A stretch of 64,000 bases of DNA from Trematomus loennbergii (taxonomy: Eukaryota; Chordata; Actinopteri; Perciformes; Nototheniidae), in the NCBI GenBank assembly GCA_012861695.1, contig JAAOOA010000132.1, forward strand, positions 170,001 through 234,000, written 5' to 3'. Every line of letters begins with the position of its first letter. The first letter of the stretch is position 1. Shown one piece after another: positions 1 to 13,160 of the stretch. The notes below the pieces were generated by a model. The model did not search any database and had not been told where the DNA came from. It saw only the letters and a program-made list of their open reading frames with translations. The translations under genes were made by a program, and so were the position numbers.

Positions 1-31
1 TACACAATTAAAAACGTGTTATAATACTTAC

Positions 32-754
<723 letters not shown>

Positions 755-1600
755 AGCTAACATTAGGCTATAAAGGAACTACAGGACGGTCACATGACTT
801 CACGTCACCACCGCTAAGCTAAAGGTGGCTAATGTTGGGCTATAAAGGAACTACAGCACGGTCACATGACTTCACGTCACCACCGCTAAGCTAAAGGTGG
901 CTAATGTTGGGCTATAAAGGAACTACAGCACGGTCACATGACTTCACATCACCACCGCTAAGCTAAAGGTGGCTAATGTTGGGCTATAAAGAACTACAGC
1001 ACGGTCACATGACTTCACGTCACCACTGCTAAGCTAAAGGTGGCTAATGTTGGGCTATAAAGGAACTACAGCACGGTCACATGACTTCACATCACCACCG
1101 CTAAGCTAAAGGTGGCTAATGTTGGGCTATAAAGGAACTACAGCACGGTCACATGACTTCACATCACCACCGCTAAGCTAAAGGTGGCTAATGTTGGGCT
1201 ATAAAGGAACTACAGCACGGTCACATGACTTCACGTCACCACTGCTAAGCTAAAGGTGGCTAATGTTGGGCTATAAAGGAACTACAGCACGGTCACATGA
1301 CTTCACGTCACCACCTAAGCTAAAGGTGGCTAATGTTGGGCTATAAAGGTACTACAGCACGGTCACATGACTTCACGTCACCACCGCTAAGCTAAAGGAG
1401 GCTAATGTTGGGCTATAAAGGAACTACAGCACGGTCACATGACTTCACGTCACCACCGCTAAGCTAAAGGAGGCTAATGTTGGGCTATAAAGGAACTACA
1501 GCACGGTCACATGACTTCACGTCACCACCGCTAAGCTAAAGGAGGCTAATGTTGGGCTATAAGGAGCTACAGCACCACGTCACCACCACTAAGCGAAATG
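755..1600 (+). repeat. 72-bp minisatellite, array 1
   Basis: About 11.7 copies of a 72-bp unit containing ggctataaaggaactacagc, acggtcacatgacttcacgt and caccaccgctaagctaaagg. Units differ by a few substitutions and 1-4 base deletions. Each unit carries the E-box-like core TCACATGAC and a TGACGTGA core (on the other strand). Inverted copies of the same array lie at 26.2 and 34.4 kb. The left flank keeps about 25 bp of similarity to the flank of those arrays. Confidence 0.95.
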
Positions 1601-2604
1601 TGTGCAGTGTAACTTGATGCGCTGACCAACAAATAATTGGTTATAACTTGTTGAAACAGTGTGAATATGTGAATATCATGAAGTGTGTTTGCACGCTATC
1701 CGGAGCACTCACACAAATACAGACATGTGAAAATATGTCAACCTTCACCGGTTGTTGGGCTGACGGTGAAATATTGGAGAATTTCAACATTGCATTGCCC
1801 AACCCATATCTAGACATTTACACATTTCAGAGGAAAACTGAGCAACACCGAGACAGTCATGCATTCTCCATCCGAATGACTTTGCAAAACTCACACTCAA
1901 AGCCAATAAGAGCCCAACTTCTGACCAACAAATACCAGCCTTAAAACTAACAGAACAGAAACAGGATGTGGAACACGTGTCACAAAAAAACCAAGCTGTC
2001 ATGTATTCTTTCATCAGCTTGAAAAAAAGGACATTAATCTCCCCGCTCTCCTCCACTCAGACAGACAGAGCCTGAAGGGTGACTCACTTTAACTCAGGTT
2101 GGTTAAAAGCAATTCCATTCACCTTCTTTGATCGCAACTCATCTGCATAATTCAAAGGAAACAAAAGAAATTGGCTGAGGCATGCATGCGATCCTTAAGG
2201 CAGAATTACTGAGTTTTTGCAGACAGAAATGTCTCGTTGAATTCAAAACGAAACACATTTTTCTTCTTCCTCTCCCCTCACATTCATAATTCCCCACTAA
2301 CCCAGCCCAGGACAGCTGTCCAGTTTGGCCCCCGCTGCAGTGTGAGTGTCCGGGGTGCATTTGCTCCAGTGAGCCTGCAGAATGCCAGCTGTCACACACC
2401 ACCCCACCCCCAGCTGCTAACCCAGCACAAGACCAGCATTACCGGATCAAGGAGTGGCCGTGGACCAAAAACATAAGCAGGTTGAAATAATCAGGAGGCG
2501 GGGGGGGGGGGCTGTGTGTGTAAGTGTAACACAGTGGACTTAAAGGGATGGAGAAAGTGTGTTTAGGGGCTGTAACTGTAAATGTACCCGCTGCGGGACG
2601 AATT
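1601..2604. other. intron DNA, nothing recognised
   Basis: Non-repetitive by eye apart from a run of G at about 2499-2510. Short ORFs here have no family features. Confidence 0.45.
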
Positions 2605-2905
2605 TCAAGATTTTCAAGGTTTTTATTGTCGTTTGTACATAGCTACAGTGGGTCTGTTGATCGTGTATATATATAGGATATACATATTTTATACATATTT
2701 GTATTTTTGTATTCGGATTGTGGGAAACGGTTAATGAAAATCTGAGGCCACAGGCTCCTCCAACAGTGCAACACAATAAAACAGATAAAATAGTGCAAGT
2801 AAATACAATAAAATAGAATAGAAATAGTGCAAGAAGAGTCTATATACAAGTAATTGGGATATGATATATTCATTTGTAAGTTGCAAACAGATGAATGTTA
2901 TTTCA
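2605..2905 (-). mobile_element. LINE 3' UTR fragment (same family as 61824-63708)
   Basis: The segment shares ordered blocks with the 3' UTR at 61824-62110: a tail ending in tttattgtc, then tagctacag, cacaggctcctccaaca, gtgcaacacaataa, agtctatatacaagt and gatgaatgtt. The coding part is missing, so this is a 5'-truncated insertion of a minus-strand LINE. Confidence 0.75.
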
Positions 2906-3010
2906 AAAGAATAAACGCTCTATGAACACACTTAAAGGAATCCTGACTCTGATGCTGAAGTCAATGTGGCAGTGTCAGAGCCAAGCCTCACACAAAGAGC
3001 CTGAGCCTCG

Positions 3011-3011
<1 letters not shown>

Positions 3012-3052
<41 letters not shown>

Positions 3053-3054
3053 TG
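3012..3054. repeat. (GT)n microsatellite
   Basis: About 16 uninterrupted GT units followed by a short imperfect extension. Confidence 0.95.
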
Positions 3055-3387
3055 GACACACCAAACAGACCTTTAAGAGCTCGCTGCTACAAAGACACAC
3101 TGATCTAACACTGTGAGGCTTTCAGGCCGGCGGACACACAGCTCTCTGCTCACATTTGCTCCGGCATTGTCAGCTTGTGGTCGACTGCATGTGAGGGATA
3201 TCAAGACTGAGAGACTACAGACATGACACTGATTCTGTGAGGACTGAGGCACGTGAAGGATTGTGCTAAAACATGGGCTAGTTTCTATAGGTTGCACAGG
3301 AGTGGAAGAGAGCAGACACAGTGGTCACCACTGTAGGAACAGATGGGGCTCACAGTGTGATAGCAGCAGAGAGAATATACCCTGTGT

Positions 3388-3955
3388 AGCACACATTATA
3401 CAGAGGGTGATCACTGTATGATTACTACCCTACGAGTACAAGTAGTACACATTATACAGAGGGTGATCACTGTATGATTACTACCCTACGAGTACAAGTA
3501 GTACACATTATACAGAGGGTGATCACTGTATGATTACTACCCTACGAGTACAAGTAGTACACATTATACAGAGGGTGATCACTGTATGATTACTACCCTA
3601 CGAGTACAAGTAGCACACATTATACAGAGGGTGATCACTGTATGATTACTACCCTACGTACAAGTAGCACATTATACAGAGGGTGATCACTGTATGATTA
3701 CTACCATACAAGTACAAGTAGCACACATTATACAGAGGGTGATCACTGTATGATTACTACCATACAAGTACAAGTAGTACACATTATACAGAGGGTGATC
3801 ACTGTATGATTACTACCATACAAGTACAAGTAGTACACATTATACAGAGGGTGATCACTGTATGATTACTACCCTATGAGTACAAGTAGCACACGTTATA
3901 CAGAGGGTGATCACTGTATGATTACTATGATACAAGTATAAGTATTACATGCTAT
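3388..3955. repeat. 56-bp minisatellite
   Basis: About ten copies of a 56-bp unit made of cacattatacagagggtga, tcactgtatgattactaccc and tacgagtacaagtagta. Variants change only a few bases (for example cctacgag to catacaag) and one unit has lost several bases. Each unit contains the palindrome GTGATCAC. No transposon ends were recognised around it. Confidence 0.95.
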
Positions 3956-5542
3956 CCGGAGGGGAATGACAACATCTCTCTGTCTTCAGCTAAATGTCAG
4001 AAAATTGTCAAAAGAATGCCCAAATCCCTGAACAGTTACAACACCATGCATGCATGTGATTAATCTCCCCTACAAATGAAAAAATAGTATTTTAAACTTG
4101 TTATTAATAATGAATAATCACATGTTATTACTGTGATAAACGTTTACGTTTTTGAACGGACTGACAGCCCTACCGTAAACACCTCATGTGTTAAAGGGTC
4201 CTACTAACATGTCTTATAGATGCTCTGAACTCCAAATGACCCCCTTTTTACTTTCTGCCAACAACAGACAGGGCTTAACACCGGCACACAGAGCATCTAC
4301 AGGGGGTCCGGGGTTAAACCACAACATTTGGACAGAAAAAGCCAACATTTGGAGGTCCTATTCTGACAGCACTTTCCCCACATATACAATGATCTTAACT
4401 GGTGAGTTTTACAACCCGACGGCACGGAGAATTATGCTGATCACGCGTTTTAGCGCACACAGTCTGTTAAATAAGAAAATATATTAATACGTAACACCAC
4501 AGCTTCTCCTGGGGCTGTTTCATCAAGTTCAAAGAGAAGCTGCTTCTGAGGAATTGATGAGAACATTCTTAGAATCATTACATTTTCTAAGAATTTCCTC
4601 AATTAATAGTTTCTGTAGAAGCAGAAGCCCCCAAGGTGTTTTGAGTAGCGAGCAGGAAATAGTCTGCAATGTTTCCTAATGAGAGGTTACACAGTATGTA
4701 AATGAAATAACTCCATTACCAAAGAAACATAAGAAAAATACATGTTATCATATCACTTTCACTCATGGAGCAAAACAATGGATATCAAGCATCCAGTCCA
4801 GCTGACATTAAGTACACTGTAATCTGAGTTTTCAAATTGAAACGTATTGTAATATTATATTTTATTGACCTGTACTTTAAGCTGTTTTATAATTGTTTGT
4901 GTGATAGAGATGATGCAATGTTTTTAGTGTGTGTTGATGTGTATGTACCTGCCTAAAGACTGCAGATGGAAATTAGCTATACAATAAAAAAATTATTTTC
5001 TGAGATGAATGTATTTGTATGCATGGTCCTTGTTCAAATAAATACATAACATTACATGTGACTAGGCTACAGTACAGTAAGCCTGTGTATTTATACTATG
5101 TGTAGGCTACTTTTAAAGAAGGGCTTACAATGTATTCAAGATTTGTTTTAATATAGTATTTATTTTTACACCATAGAGAATAATTCTATAAATACATTTC
5201 TATTTGATTTATTTCGAACGTGTAAAACAATAATAGAAGTGGTGGGATTAAATAAGTGTACATTTCTTCCCATCCCTTTTCAGATGTGTAACTAGGTAGA
5301 TCATTTGTTTATATATAATTTATAAGTCAGTAATATTTTTGTATATCAATTTGACACTGACTAAGTTTGTATTGTATAATCATTCTCATGTTACATTTTT
5401 GTATTATTGTTTTACAAATTCAAATCAAATCAAAATGAATCCCATCCCTTCTCACAAAAACTAAATTATTGACTTTTTTTTTTTCTCTATAAGCTCAGTG
5501 TCCTGTTATTTTACTGAGGACTCATAAGTCTCACAGTGCTTG
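3956..5542. other. AT-rich intron DNA with one fold-back
   Basis: Mostly AT-rich sequence with no gene. The only structure noted is the imperfect inverted repeat at about 4505-4645, described separately. Confidence 0.45.
4505..4645. repeat. imperfect fold-back
   Basis: The arms meet at TTCTTAGAA and TTCTAAGAA, separated by 10 bases. Further out, ctgcttct pairs with agaagcag and gaggaatt pairs with parts of cctcaatt. It could be a small fold-back element; pairing is too loose to call a microRNA. Confidence 0.4.
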
Positions 5543-5550
5543 GTCTAGAG

Positions 5551-6595
5551 CAGGGGTGTCAAACTCACGGCCCGGGGGCCAAATCTGGCCCGTGACCTCA
5601 TGTTATGTGGCCCCACAAGAGCTCTGAAAGAATATAACTACATGTGCCACAATGCATCTCAATTGGACTTTTTTTTCTCAGAATTGGACTTTTTTTCTTC
5701 AAAATATTATTTATTCTCAGAATCTGCATTTTTTTCAAAATGTCACTTCTTTTTTCGATTTTGACTTTTTTTCAGAATTTGACTTTTCTTTTTAAATTAT
5801 TTTGTGACATGCGCTCTGAAGAGACTTGCAATTATTGGCCCTAGACTTCTGCTTTCAGACGTAGTTAATTATGAAGTTATTACCCTATCCGATAATAATC
5901 CAATGCAGAGGCAATAATGTAATATAATACATTATTTGATATATATTATATATTTATATATGTATTTTTATATAGTCTTAAAGATGAAACTGGCCCTTTG
6001 AGTGCAACTATAGGCGCTTTCACACCGGAGTACTTTTCCCAGGAATAGTTCCGATAGTTCCTGGGATTTTGCGTTCACACCAAAAAGATCTGGAACTAGA
6101 AGTTTTTTTCGGGAACCTTTTCCCCCCTTTTCAGTCCCTGCTAGAGAGGTGGTACTTTCCTGGGGAGGAAAAGGTTCCAATTTCTGATTGGCTGGGCGAA
6201 TTGCAAACCACGCCCGTAAAACTCCGAAAAGTTTGGTGAAGCCGCCATTTTATTTGCTCGCATTAGCATTATTAGCATTAGCCCAGCGCCCAACGGAGAG
6301 AGACTAACTTATGGCAACACAAAAAAAAACATGGGAGCGGTGGAGATGAGGAGGTGTCGGCGTTCTGGCGATTTACTCGGAAGGCTTCAGAAGAAGCTGC
6401 TGGGAGTCCCAGCAGAAGAAGAAGAAGTGGCGTCAGCGACTTCATTTGCCTAATCTTCCCTCATGGAACTTATTCCGGTGTGAACGCGATCAGCTCTTAG
6501 TTCCAGAACTAAAGATTTCCTGGGTAAAGTACTTGGTGTGAAAGCGCCTAATGATGCTAACGTGGCCCGAGATGAAATGTAGTTTGAAAGCCCTA
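5551..6595 (+). mobile_element. hAT-type MITE, interrupted
   Basis: The left end starts caggggtgtcaaactca and the right end reads gtttgaaagcccta, a terminal inverted repeat typical of vertebrate hAT elements. The 8-bp flanks gtctagag (5543-5550) and atctagag (6596-6603) differ by one base and fit a hAT target-site duplication. The interval 6011-6550 is a second MITE inserted into it. No transposase remains. Confidence 0.75.
6011..6550 (+). mobile_element. TA-flanked MITE nested in a hAT MITE
   Basis: Perfect 16-bp terminal repeats: taggcgctttcacacc at the left, ggtgtgaaagcgccta at the right, with weaker similarity continuing for about 20 bp (agtactt, cccaggaa). The flanking TA may be the target-site duplication. 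Its interior is clearly homologous, in inverse orientation, to the element at 54654-55227. Non-autonomous; the superfamily was not settled. Confidence 0.8.
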
Positions 6596-6603
6596 ATCTA
6601 GAG

Positions 6604-7174
6604 TCCTGGCAGTGCATGTTATCATTGTTTAGAAGCAGAATCTCTGGGACTCCATGCCACCAGTCCATATGAACTGGAGTAGCCTTTAATAATCACCCAG
6701 TCTACAACCAAAGCTAAAATAGCCCCAGCAGGTGCTGAGATACACCGAACGCCTGAGATTATATGAATTACTAAAATGCTTAAGTGAATTTTCCAGGCTA
6801 TTATTAAAAAGCCAGTGTTTGTAATCAGGTGTCGTGATGTCTCTCTGCTCCATAGCTTCTCTTTCCCTACACTTTTAATGTAAATCATATCCTGCTTCAT
6901 ATTGTGTCTAAAGCCCTTCAATAGAGTTTTATTGTCAGAGTTTATAGATGTTTTTATCTTCATGGTCTACTGTATATCTTCTACTTTTTAAGCTGTTTTA
7001 ATTCTATTTTGAGATGTTTAAATTCTAGTATTGTTCATTTCTACTCTTTCATTTCTACTTATGTGCAATGCCTTGTTTTTCTTGTTGTTTTTTACGCTGC
7101 TGCAACTAAAAAATGTCTCAATTTGAGATCAATGAAATACCTCTGATCTTATCCTGATCTTATCTTAATCTCAT
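6604..7174. other. intron DNA, nothing recognised
   Basis: AT-rich sequence. I see no ORF with family features and no element ends. Confidence 0.4.
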
Positions 7175-7672
7175 TTAAAGTGGACCTATCATGCTATATT
7201 TGAATAATATAGTGTAGGACCATACCTATATAAGGCATATTTATACTTTTTTTCCCTTCAAAATACCAAACAGATCATGCATTTTAGCCATGCCTCATTT
7301 TGCTCAATTTGACATTTTTTATCCCTGTTTTTGTAAGGGCAGATTCAGTGAGAACAGCACCACCTACAGGCCTGGCATATGTACTACAGCGTCTCCAGCG
7401 CTTTCGAACGGCAATGGCCGTGGCTGTCTCCTCCTGATTGGTGGAGTTGGCCCAATAGCCGTAGCGCCACCGTCCTGACGTCAGGACAGTGTTCAAATCT
7501 GGATCAGTTTTTATCAGATCCGTTGCAGCCCCTTTTTTAGAGATTTGGGTATGGAGGAAAATAGAGAGGGTTGTGTTTTCTGACACTTGGTGAGTTCCCT
7601 GGAACACCGGGGACACATATTCATGTAGAAAAGACGTACAAAAGTGCATTTTGCATGATAGGTCCCCTTTAA
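7175..7672. mobile_element. TTAA-flanked MITE (piggyBac-like)
   Basis: TTAA at 7175-7178 and 7669-7672 flanks inverted ends agtggacctatcatgc and gcatgataggtcccct, which match with one mismatch over 16 bp. TTAA targeting points to a piggyBac-type source. Non-autonomous, about 490 bp. Confidence 0.78.
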
Positions 7673-8399
7673 GTTAGAAGCTAAAATACAATTACTCATT
7701 GCATGCAAGTATAGGATATGTTTTGTTGGTGCGCTGGAAAATGTTTGAATGGTTGATTCTATATGGAAAGCTTTGATATTAAAGGACACAATAAAACTCA
7801 GCTGACATGCAAGAGAAACAAATTGGGGTCACGTCCTTCGTGCAGCGGGACATATGCTCACACATGCACTGTGTGTTGTTGTGGGATGATTCTGTCAACA
7901 ACACAACAGCAGCATGGCTCTTAAGGCTCCGTTAAACAAACACGCGAGGAAACTTGTGCAAGTATATAAGATCCGTGTCAGGCTGAAAGGGAAAGGCTCA
8001 ATCTGCTTATGTTGATTCTTTTTAAGCCTCGTCGATAAAGCTTTACCGAACAATGAATGCCGCTTTATTCAAAGACGCTTTTAGTTAGTAGTAGATTTTA
8101 GTAGCTACTGTTTCGTCCAAAACAAAGGATGGTTAAAAGGATGTTAATCCCGCTTTATCTAAAGAATATTTGAGTTTTTCCTTTGCAACTGTTCCAACTC
8201 TGGGTTTGGTTTAAGAAGCAGGGAAACAAAGTCAGTGGCTTTTAATCATAAATACTCTGTTCATTTTTGTATTATAAAGACATTAATGGCGCATTTCCAC
8301 TGCAGGGCCTCGCATGGCTTAGTACGGTATAGTTAGGCCTTGGTAAGCCAGGCTCACTTTATGCGCTCACTTATGTGGAAAGAGAATCTTGAAAGTTTC
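7673..8399. other. intron DNA with a small MITE-end fragment
   Basis: Mostly unrecognised. Around 8288-8340 the sequence gcgcatttccactgcagggc resembles one end of a further MITE, with no partner seen. Confidence 0.35.
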
Positions 8400-8810
8400 A
8401 GGAAAAAAGATTCTCTCTCTTTTTGATCCATTTCTATAAAAACCTGTCTGAAAATGAGCTGATCAGATTTTGGCACTTTATGATGTCATAACGATGTTTT
8501 GTCTTGTGTAACCATTAGCCAATCAGCAACCAAGGTAACCCCCCCCCCCCACATATCACCTGAATCTCCTCCTAGAGCACCATTGAGTTCTTTGTAACCA
8601 AATCTCTCTCAGAGGGGCGTGGGGAGGGGCTCCTTATTTTCATCTAAAGTAACAGACAGAGAATCAGCACTTTGGAAACAGGGCTGAAACAGAGGGGATT
8701 ATGGGATGCTGCAATGATCTGTTTGGTTTTTCAGCAATCAGAGACAGGCTCTGTATATATCTGAGACCTGTGATATATTGATGAAAGACAGTATAATAGG
8801 GGACCTTTAA
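8400..8810 (+). mobile_element. TTAA-MITE, left end lost (same family as 22956-25147)
   Basis: From about 8415 to the right terminus (gtataataggggacct, then TTAA at 8807-8810) the sequence is nearly identical to 24760-25147, including a poly-C run and the block attagccaatcagcaacc. The left terminus and the minisatellite found in the other copy are absent. Confidence 0.75.
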
Positions 8811-9409
8811 AACAGAGACTTTAAACGTAATTGTAGAAGTGATAATGTGAATGGAAAAGGAAAGAGACAGTCAATGTGTGGAGGAACTGATTGACTAAAT
8901 GTAATCGAATGCAGAGAGAGAAACATCCCTCACCGCCTACAAATATGTCAGCCGAGGGATACGTTTCTCCAATAGCGTCCACCCAGCACCACTGACATCC
9001 ATTAGTAGTTTTCCGACCACAGAGCATGGTGTGCCGGGGCGTCGCGGTGAAGAAACAACCCACATGCTGCTCCTCCAGCACGTAGAGAGCCCTCTTATCT
9101 CACAATATCTTTACTACATCTGTGGTGCAGCACACTGAAGGTTTCAAACACAGCCGAACGTTGCTGGGTCACTAACTTGTGATTAACCCTCTCAGACCCA
9201 CATAGGACATTTCCGTTTTTGGATATTTTTGCCTTATAAATTGTCATTTCTTTGCAGTATAATCAAGTTTTACACATCCCAGAAACCAGCAGAACCTCAG
9301 CTAATGATACATGTCACTCATTAGAGACTTATATACACTATAATACGGCATATTTGCCCATAACAAAAAAACGGAGCTTGAATTTTTTACTTAATTTCAT
9401 TAAAAATAA
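8811..9409. other. intron DNA, nothing recognised
   Basis: No element ends, arrays or exon-like ORF seen. Confidence 0.4.
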
Positions 9410-9417
9410 CTGTTAAC

Positions 9418-9735
9418 TAGGGCTGTGCAATTAATCGTATTTTAATCTCGATTACGATTTTGGCTTGCAACGATTACGAAAACAATGTAATCGAAATAAA
9501 CGATTATTATTTTTATTATTAAAAAAAAAAAAAAAATGTAATTTTTTTTTGGTTTTTCTGTTGAATTATACTTAAAGTTCAGGGTAATCAACTGTTAAAA
9601 ACATACTGTTCACATTTTTTTTTTCAATATATGGATGTTTTCAAAGTAAATGGATAATCGTTTTTAATAATCGTGATATCAATTATTGACCAAAATAATC
9701 GTGATTATGATTTTTGCCATAATCGCACAGCCCTA
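9418..9735 (+). mobile_element. hAT-type MITE, family A copy 1
   Basis: Ends tagggctgtgcaattaatcg and, inverted, aatcgcacagcccta. It is flanked by a perfect 8-bp duplication, ctgttaac, at 9410-9417 and 9736-9743. The interior is AT-rich with ttcagggtaatcaactgtta. 318 bp with no ORF. Confidence 0.9.
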
Positions 9736-10356
9736 CTGTTAACCATAACATTGAAAGACACATTCAACACAGACAATTGCACACATGTATTATCATTGTA
9801 TCACATATTTGTATTGCCGTTGTTCATAGCCGTTTCTGTAGTTTAAGAGGAACAACACGGCATGTCTCTGGCTCAAACAGCTGAGAAGTTATGACGCTTT
9901 GAACACAACGTGATATTTGGGATCGTAAACGGCTCCGTGGGTCTCAAGGTAATTCATAAGTGTTATATCAAAGAAAATGCAAGCTTCATGCGGCAGCGCT
10001 CAATGGGCCATTGTCACGTTTGTGAAATTCTGATTAAAACACAGTTGACATGATTCAACACGGCTTATTCCTCATTTGAAAGCCAATTTGAAATACAGTG
10101 TGTGCCAAGTGTTGTGAAAATGGAAGCAACCATTATGCAAGCAGTGTGAATTTGTTTAGCACATGAATTCTTCTTATTTGACCTTCATCTTCATTGTTTG
10201 AGCGATCAACTATCCCTTTCCATTTTACCGTCACGTTTGACATGGGACTCCTTCCAATTCCCTCCAAGAATCACAGTGTTTTGATTCATTCACAGAGAGA
10301 GTTTGCTAGAGAGAATTCAACATACAATTTGACATGCTATTCATCAGGGGTAAAAC

Positions 10357-10582
10357 TAGGGCTGTGCGATTATGGCAAAAATCCTAATGACGATTATTTT
10401 TGGTCAATAATTGATATCATGATTATTAAAAAAACGATTATCCATTTACTTTGAAAACATCCATTTATTGAAACAAAATGTGAACAGTATGTTTTTAACA
10501 GTTGATTACCCTGAACTTTAAGTATAATTCAACTGAAAAACCATCGTAATCGAGATTAAAATACGATTAATTGCACAGCCTA
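10357..10582 (-). mobile_element. hAT-type MITE, family A copy 2, inverted
   Basis: The interior matches copy 1 in reverse (taacagttgattaccctgaa and following). It is flanked by a perfect 8-bp duplication, ggtaaaac, at 10349-10356 and 10583-10590. 226 bp; shorter than copy 1 through internal loss. Confidence 0.92.
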
Positions 10583-10611
10583 GGTAAAACATTGTCTGAT
10601 CTACTCTCTAG

Positions 10612-11730
10612 TACCCCTTTCACACCAACGGTGTTTCAGGGCCGGTTCGGTGCTGGAGCTTGAAAAGCACCGGGTTTTCCTGTTCACACCGCAGCGGAGC
10701 AGCGTCATAGCTCCGGAATCCGGTTCGTTTCGAGCACCAAAAAGTTGTCCGTCTAGAAGCAAGAACCGCATACGTCACGCTTACGTCGGAGGGGGGCGAG
10801 ATTAACCTGAGCTAACACTTAAGGCGAGTACGGCAAATAAAGTTGTAACAAGCAGTAGTGCTGAGCAAAGTGACTAGAACGCAACCACACACTTGTTAAA
10901 AAAAAACACACTTTATAAAGTCAGGCAACACTAACCAGGCTTCGTGTGATTCTGGTTATTTGTACCTTACTTTGACCATCCGTTCGCTGTTATTGATCAT
11001 TGTGGAGAGCAGGCAGACGTTTGTTTGTTATTTATAGCAGCTATCGGATGGAATCAATACATGGGCTGCAAGGTTGTCATGTCCGACTATCACAAGTAGA
11101 ATCATAATGAAAAATACGTCGGTAAAAAGTGCTGTAGAAAACGGCTTAGCAAGTAGTCAGTTTAGCTTCGGTTGCTATGCTAACATCACCCATGTTATAC
11201 CAGAGAAACTTTCATAACAGCGTTGTGATGCCAAACAGCGTCAATTCAGACTGACACACATTCACTTAAGGGGAACTGGGGATATGTATCAGCTGCTTGT
11301 GTGACAGTCAGACAGTGAATACTTTAGAGCCGTGTGAGCTAACCCGGAGCTAACGGGAGAATACACTCCCGTTGAAGAGCAGCCGGCCAGCACTGCAGCG
11401 GTCGGTAAATGCCACTGAAACACATTAATAAACAATGAACCACGGCACTCTGGAGAAAAGTATAAGGTGGAGAAGTCGTTATTTCATTTAATCTGGCTTC
11501 GTATGATTAAAAGCAACGCAGTCCCCGGCCCGTTGTTGTTGTGAAGTGAGCTCCGGCGTTGGGGAGAAACTCAGCGACGTAAACTGTGACGTCATGACGC
11601 AGCAGCGGCAGCACCAGTCGGGCTCTGAGCGGTGTGAAAAGAGCCGGCGCTAAACCGAAGAACCGGTTCTGAACCAGAAAAGCTCTAGCACGGAGCTTGA
11701 ACCGGAGTTGCGTTGGTGTGAAAGGGGCAT
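10612..11730. mobile_element. large MITE with cccctttcacacc ends
   Basis: Left cccctttcacaccaacgg and right cgttggtgtgaaagggg form inverted ends, followed inward by related blocks (ccggttcggtgctggagctt against aagctctagcacggagcttg, inverted). About 1.1 kb and CpG-rich at both ends, with a perfect CRE (TGACGTCA) at 11587-11594. No transposase. Confidence 0.78.
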
Positions 11731-12980
11731 AAGAGGAGTGTTGAAGTTTGCTTATAATATGGGAGAATTGCACTTATTTAAAGATTACCGGATTCCAGGT
11801 GGGCGGGGCTAAGGGAAGCTAATTGGAAATATGTTTAAAGAATATTGGAGCAACTAGTTGGAATAGTTTGGCACTTGTTAATAGTCAATTATTCTCCAGA
11901 TGAAGACTCTTCGAATACTACTCGTGAATAATCTTGATTTGTAACCATTTGAGGAATAGTTGAACATTTTGAGAGATATGCTTATTAGTTTTCTAGTGAA
12001 GAGTTACATGAGAAGATTAATGTCATGTGTTTCCATTATATACAAATGCACGCAGATACTTTGTCATTCAGACTGGAAACAGGAAGAACAAACTATCCTA
12101 TATCTGTCAAACCAAACCTACATTTGCCCTCTGACACTTTAGCTTAACATGAAATATATAATGTCCTTTGATAATCTGTACAACATCTGAAGGGTTGAAA
12201 AACACAATTTGCCTTCTACTGCCAGGTAGCAAAGAAGCACGTCTGAATATAAAACACTAAAACCTTTCAAAACAAACCTTTCTATCCCATTTCCCCCTCT
12301 CTAGGTTATTATCTTTATATCGTTCAGGAGACATTTGCTGAACCCATTTAGAAAGATAAAGCCTGGATATTGAAAGGGAATTAGATTGTATGCTTTGAAC
12401 GAAAATGCATCAAATAAAGCTCGGCGTGGACGCTCGGCTTGCCTCCGGAGTGACATTTGAACTGAAATGCTTCAGCTCTGAAACCCAAACGATGGCAGCC
12501 CGTGAGGAAAAGCAGAAATGAAATAATTGCTTGGCTGGCAGTTTTTTTATTATTATTGTAAACCATACAGTGAGCAGACAACCGCAGCATTGTCTGAACT
12601 GAACTCTGTTATAATCCAACATCTCTCTCTCTCTCTCTTGTGTCTCTTTAATCTGATTGAGCCACAATAGTTGTAGGAGTTTCTATTTGAGAGGATTATC
12701 TCGTCCACAGCTGCCACGTTAGACGCATCCTCCCCGTCCCGCTTTATCACACGCTCAAATATTACAGCATTCACAAAAGAGACCTCAAGAGACCTCCACT
12801 CATTATTCAGTATCTCTCGGTAATACTGGGAAGTTATACAATAATGTCTTTAAATCCATCAACGGCGTTAATCTTATTTGCAAAAGATATTTCGTCTTTG
12901 AAAAGGAGATTTACTTTTGATGCAGAGGATTCATCTTTCATTTATTACATAATCTAATGAAAAGTCAGCGTAGCAACTCT
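11731..12980. other. intron DNA, nothing recognised
   Basis: Apart from a short (CT)n at about 12623-12638 I see no repeats. The short minus-strand ORFs near 12.4-12.8 kb lack any family signature. Confidence 0.4.
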
Positions 12981-13160
12981 AATCAAATCAAATCAAGTTT
13001 TATTTATATAGCACATTTTTAAAACGATTTTGGTCGAGCCAAAGTGCTGACATGCAATAAAAAACACTTACTGCGATGGCAAACAGAAGACAATAAATAT
13101 AACAGCAAATATAAAAATCAAACACAGGGAAAAGTCAGAAGTCGTGCGTATAATCAAGTA
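12978..13160 (-). mobile_element. LINE or SINE 3' tail fragment (L2-like)
   Basis: The repeat (aatca)n is followed by agttttatttatatagcac and ccaaagtgctgacatgcaat. This is the reverse complement of the usual fish L2-type 3' end, as in the element starting at 57890. No coding sequence follows. Confidence 0.6.

Noticed and set aside
755..1600. CRISPR-like regular repeats
   Set aside because: The units are contiguous with no unique spacers, and the DNA is a vertebrate intron. The same applies to the 56-, 42- and 37-bp arrays.
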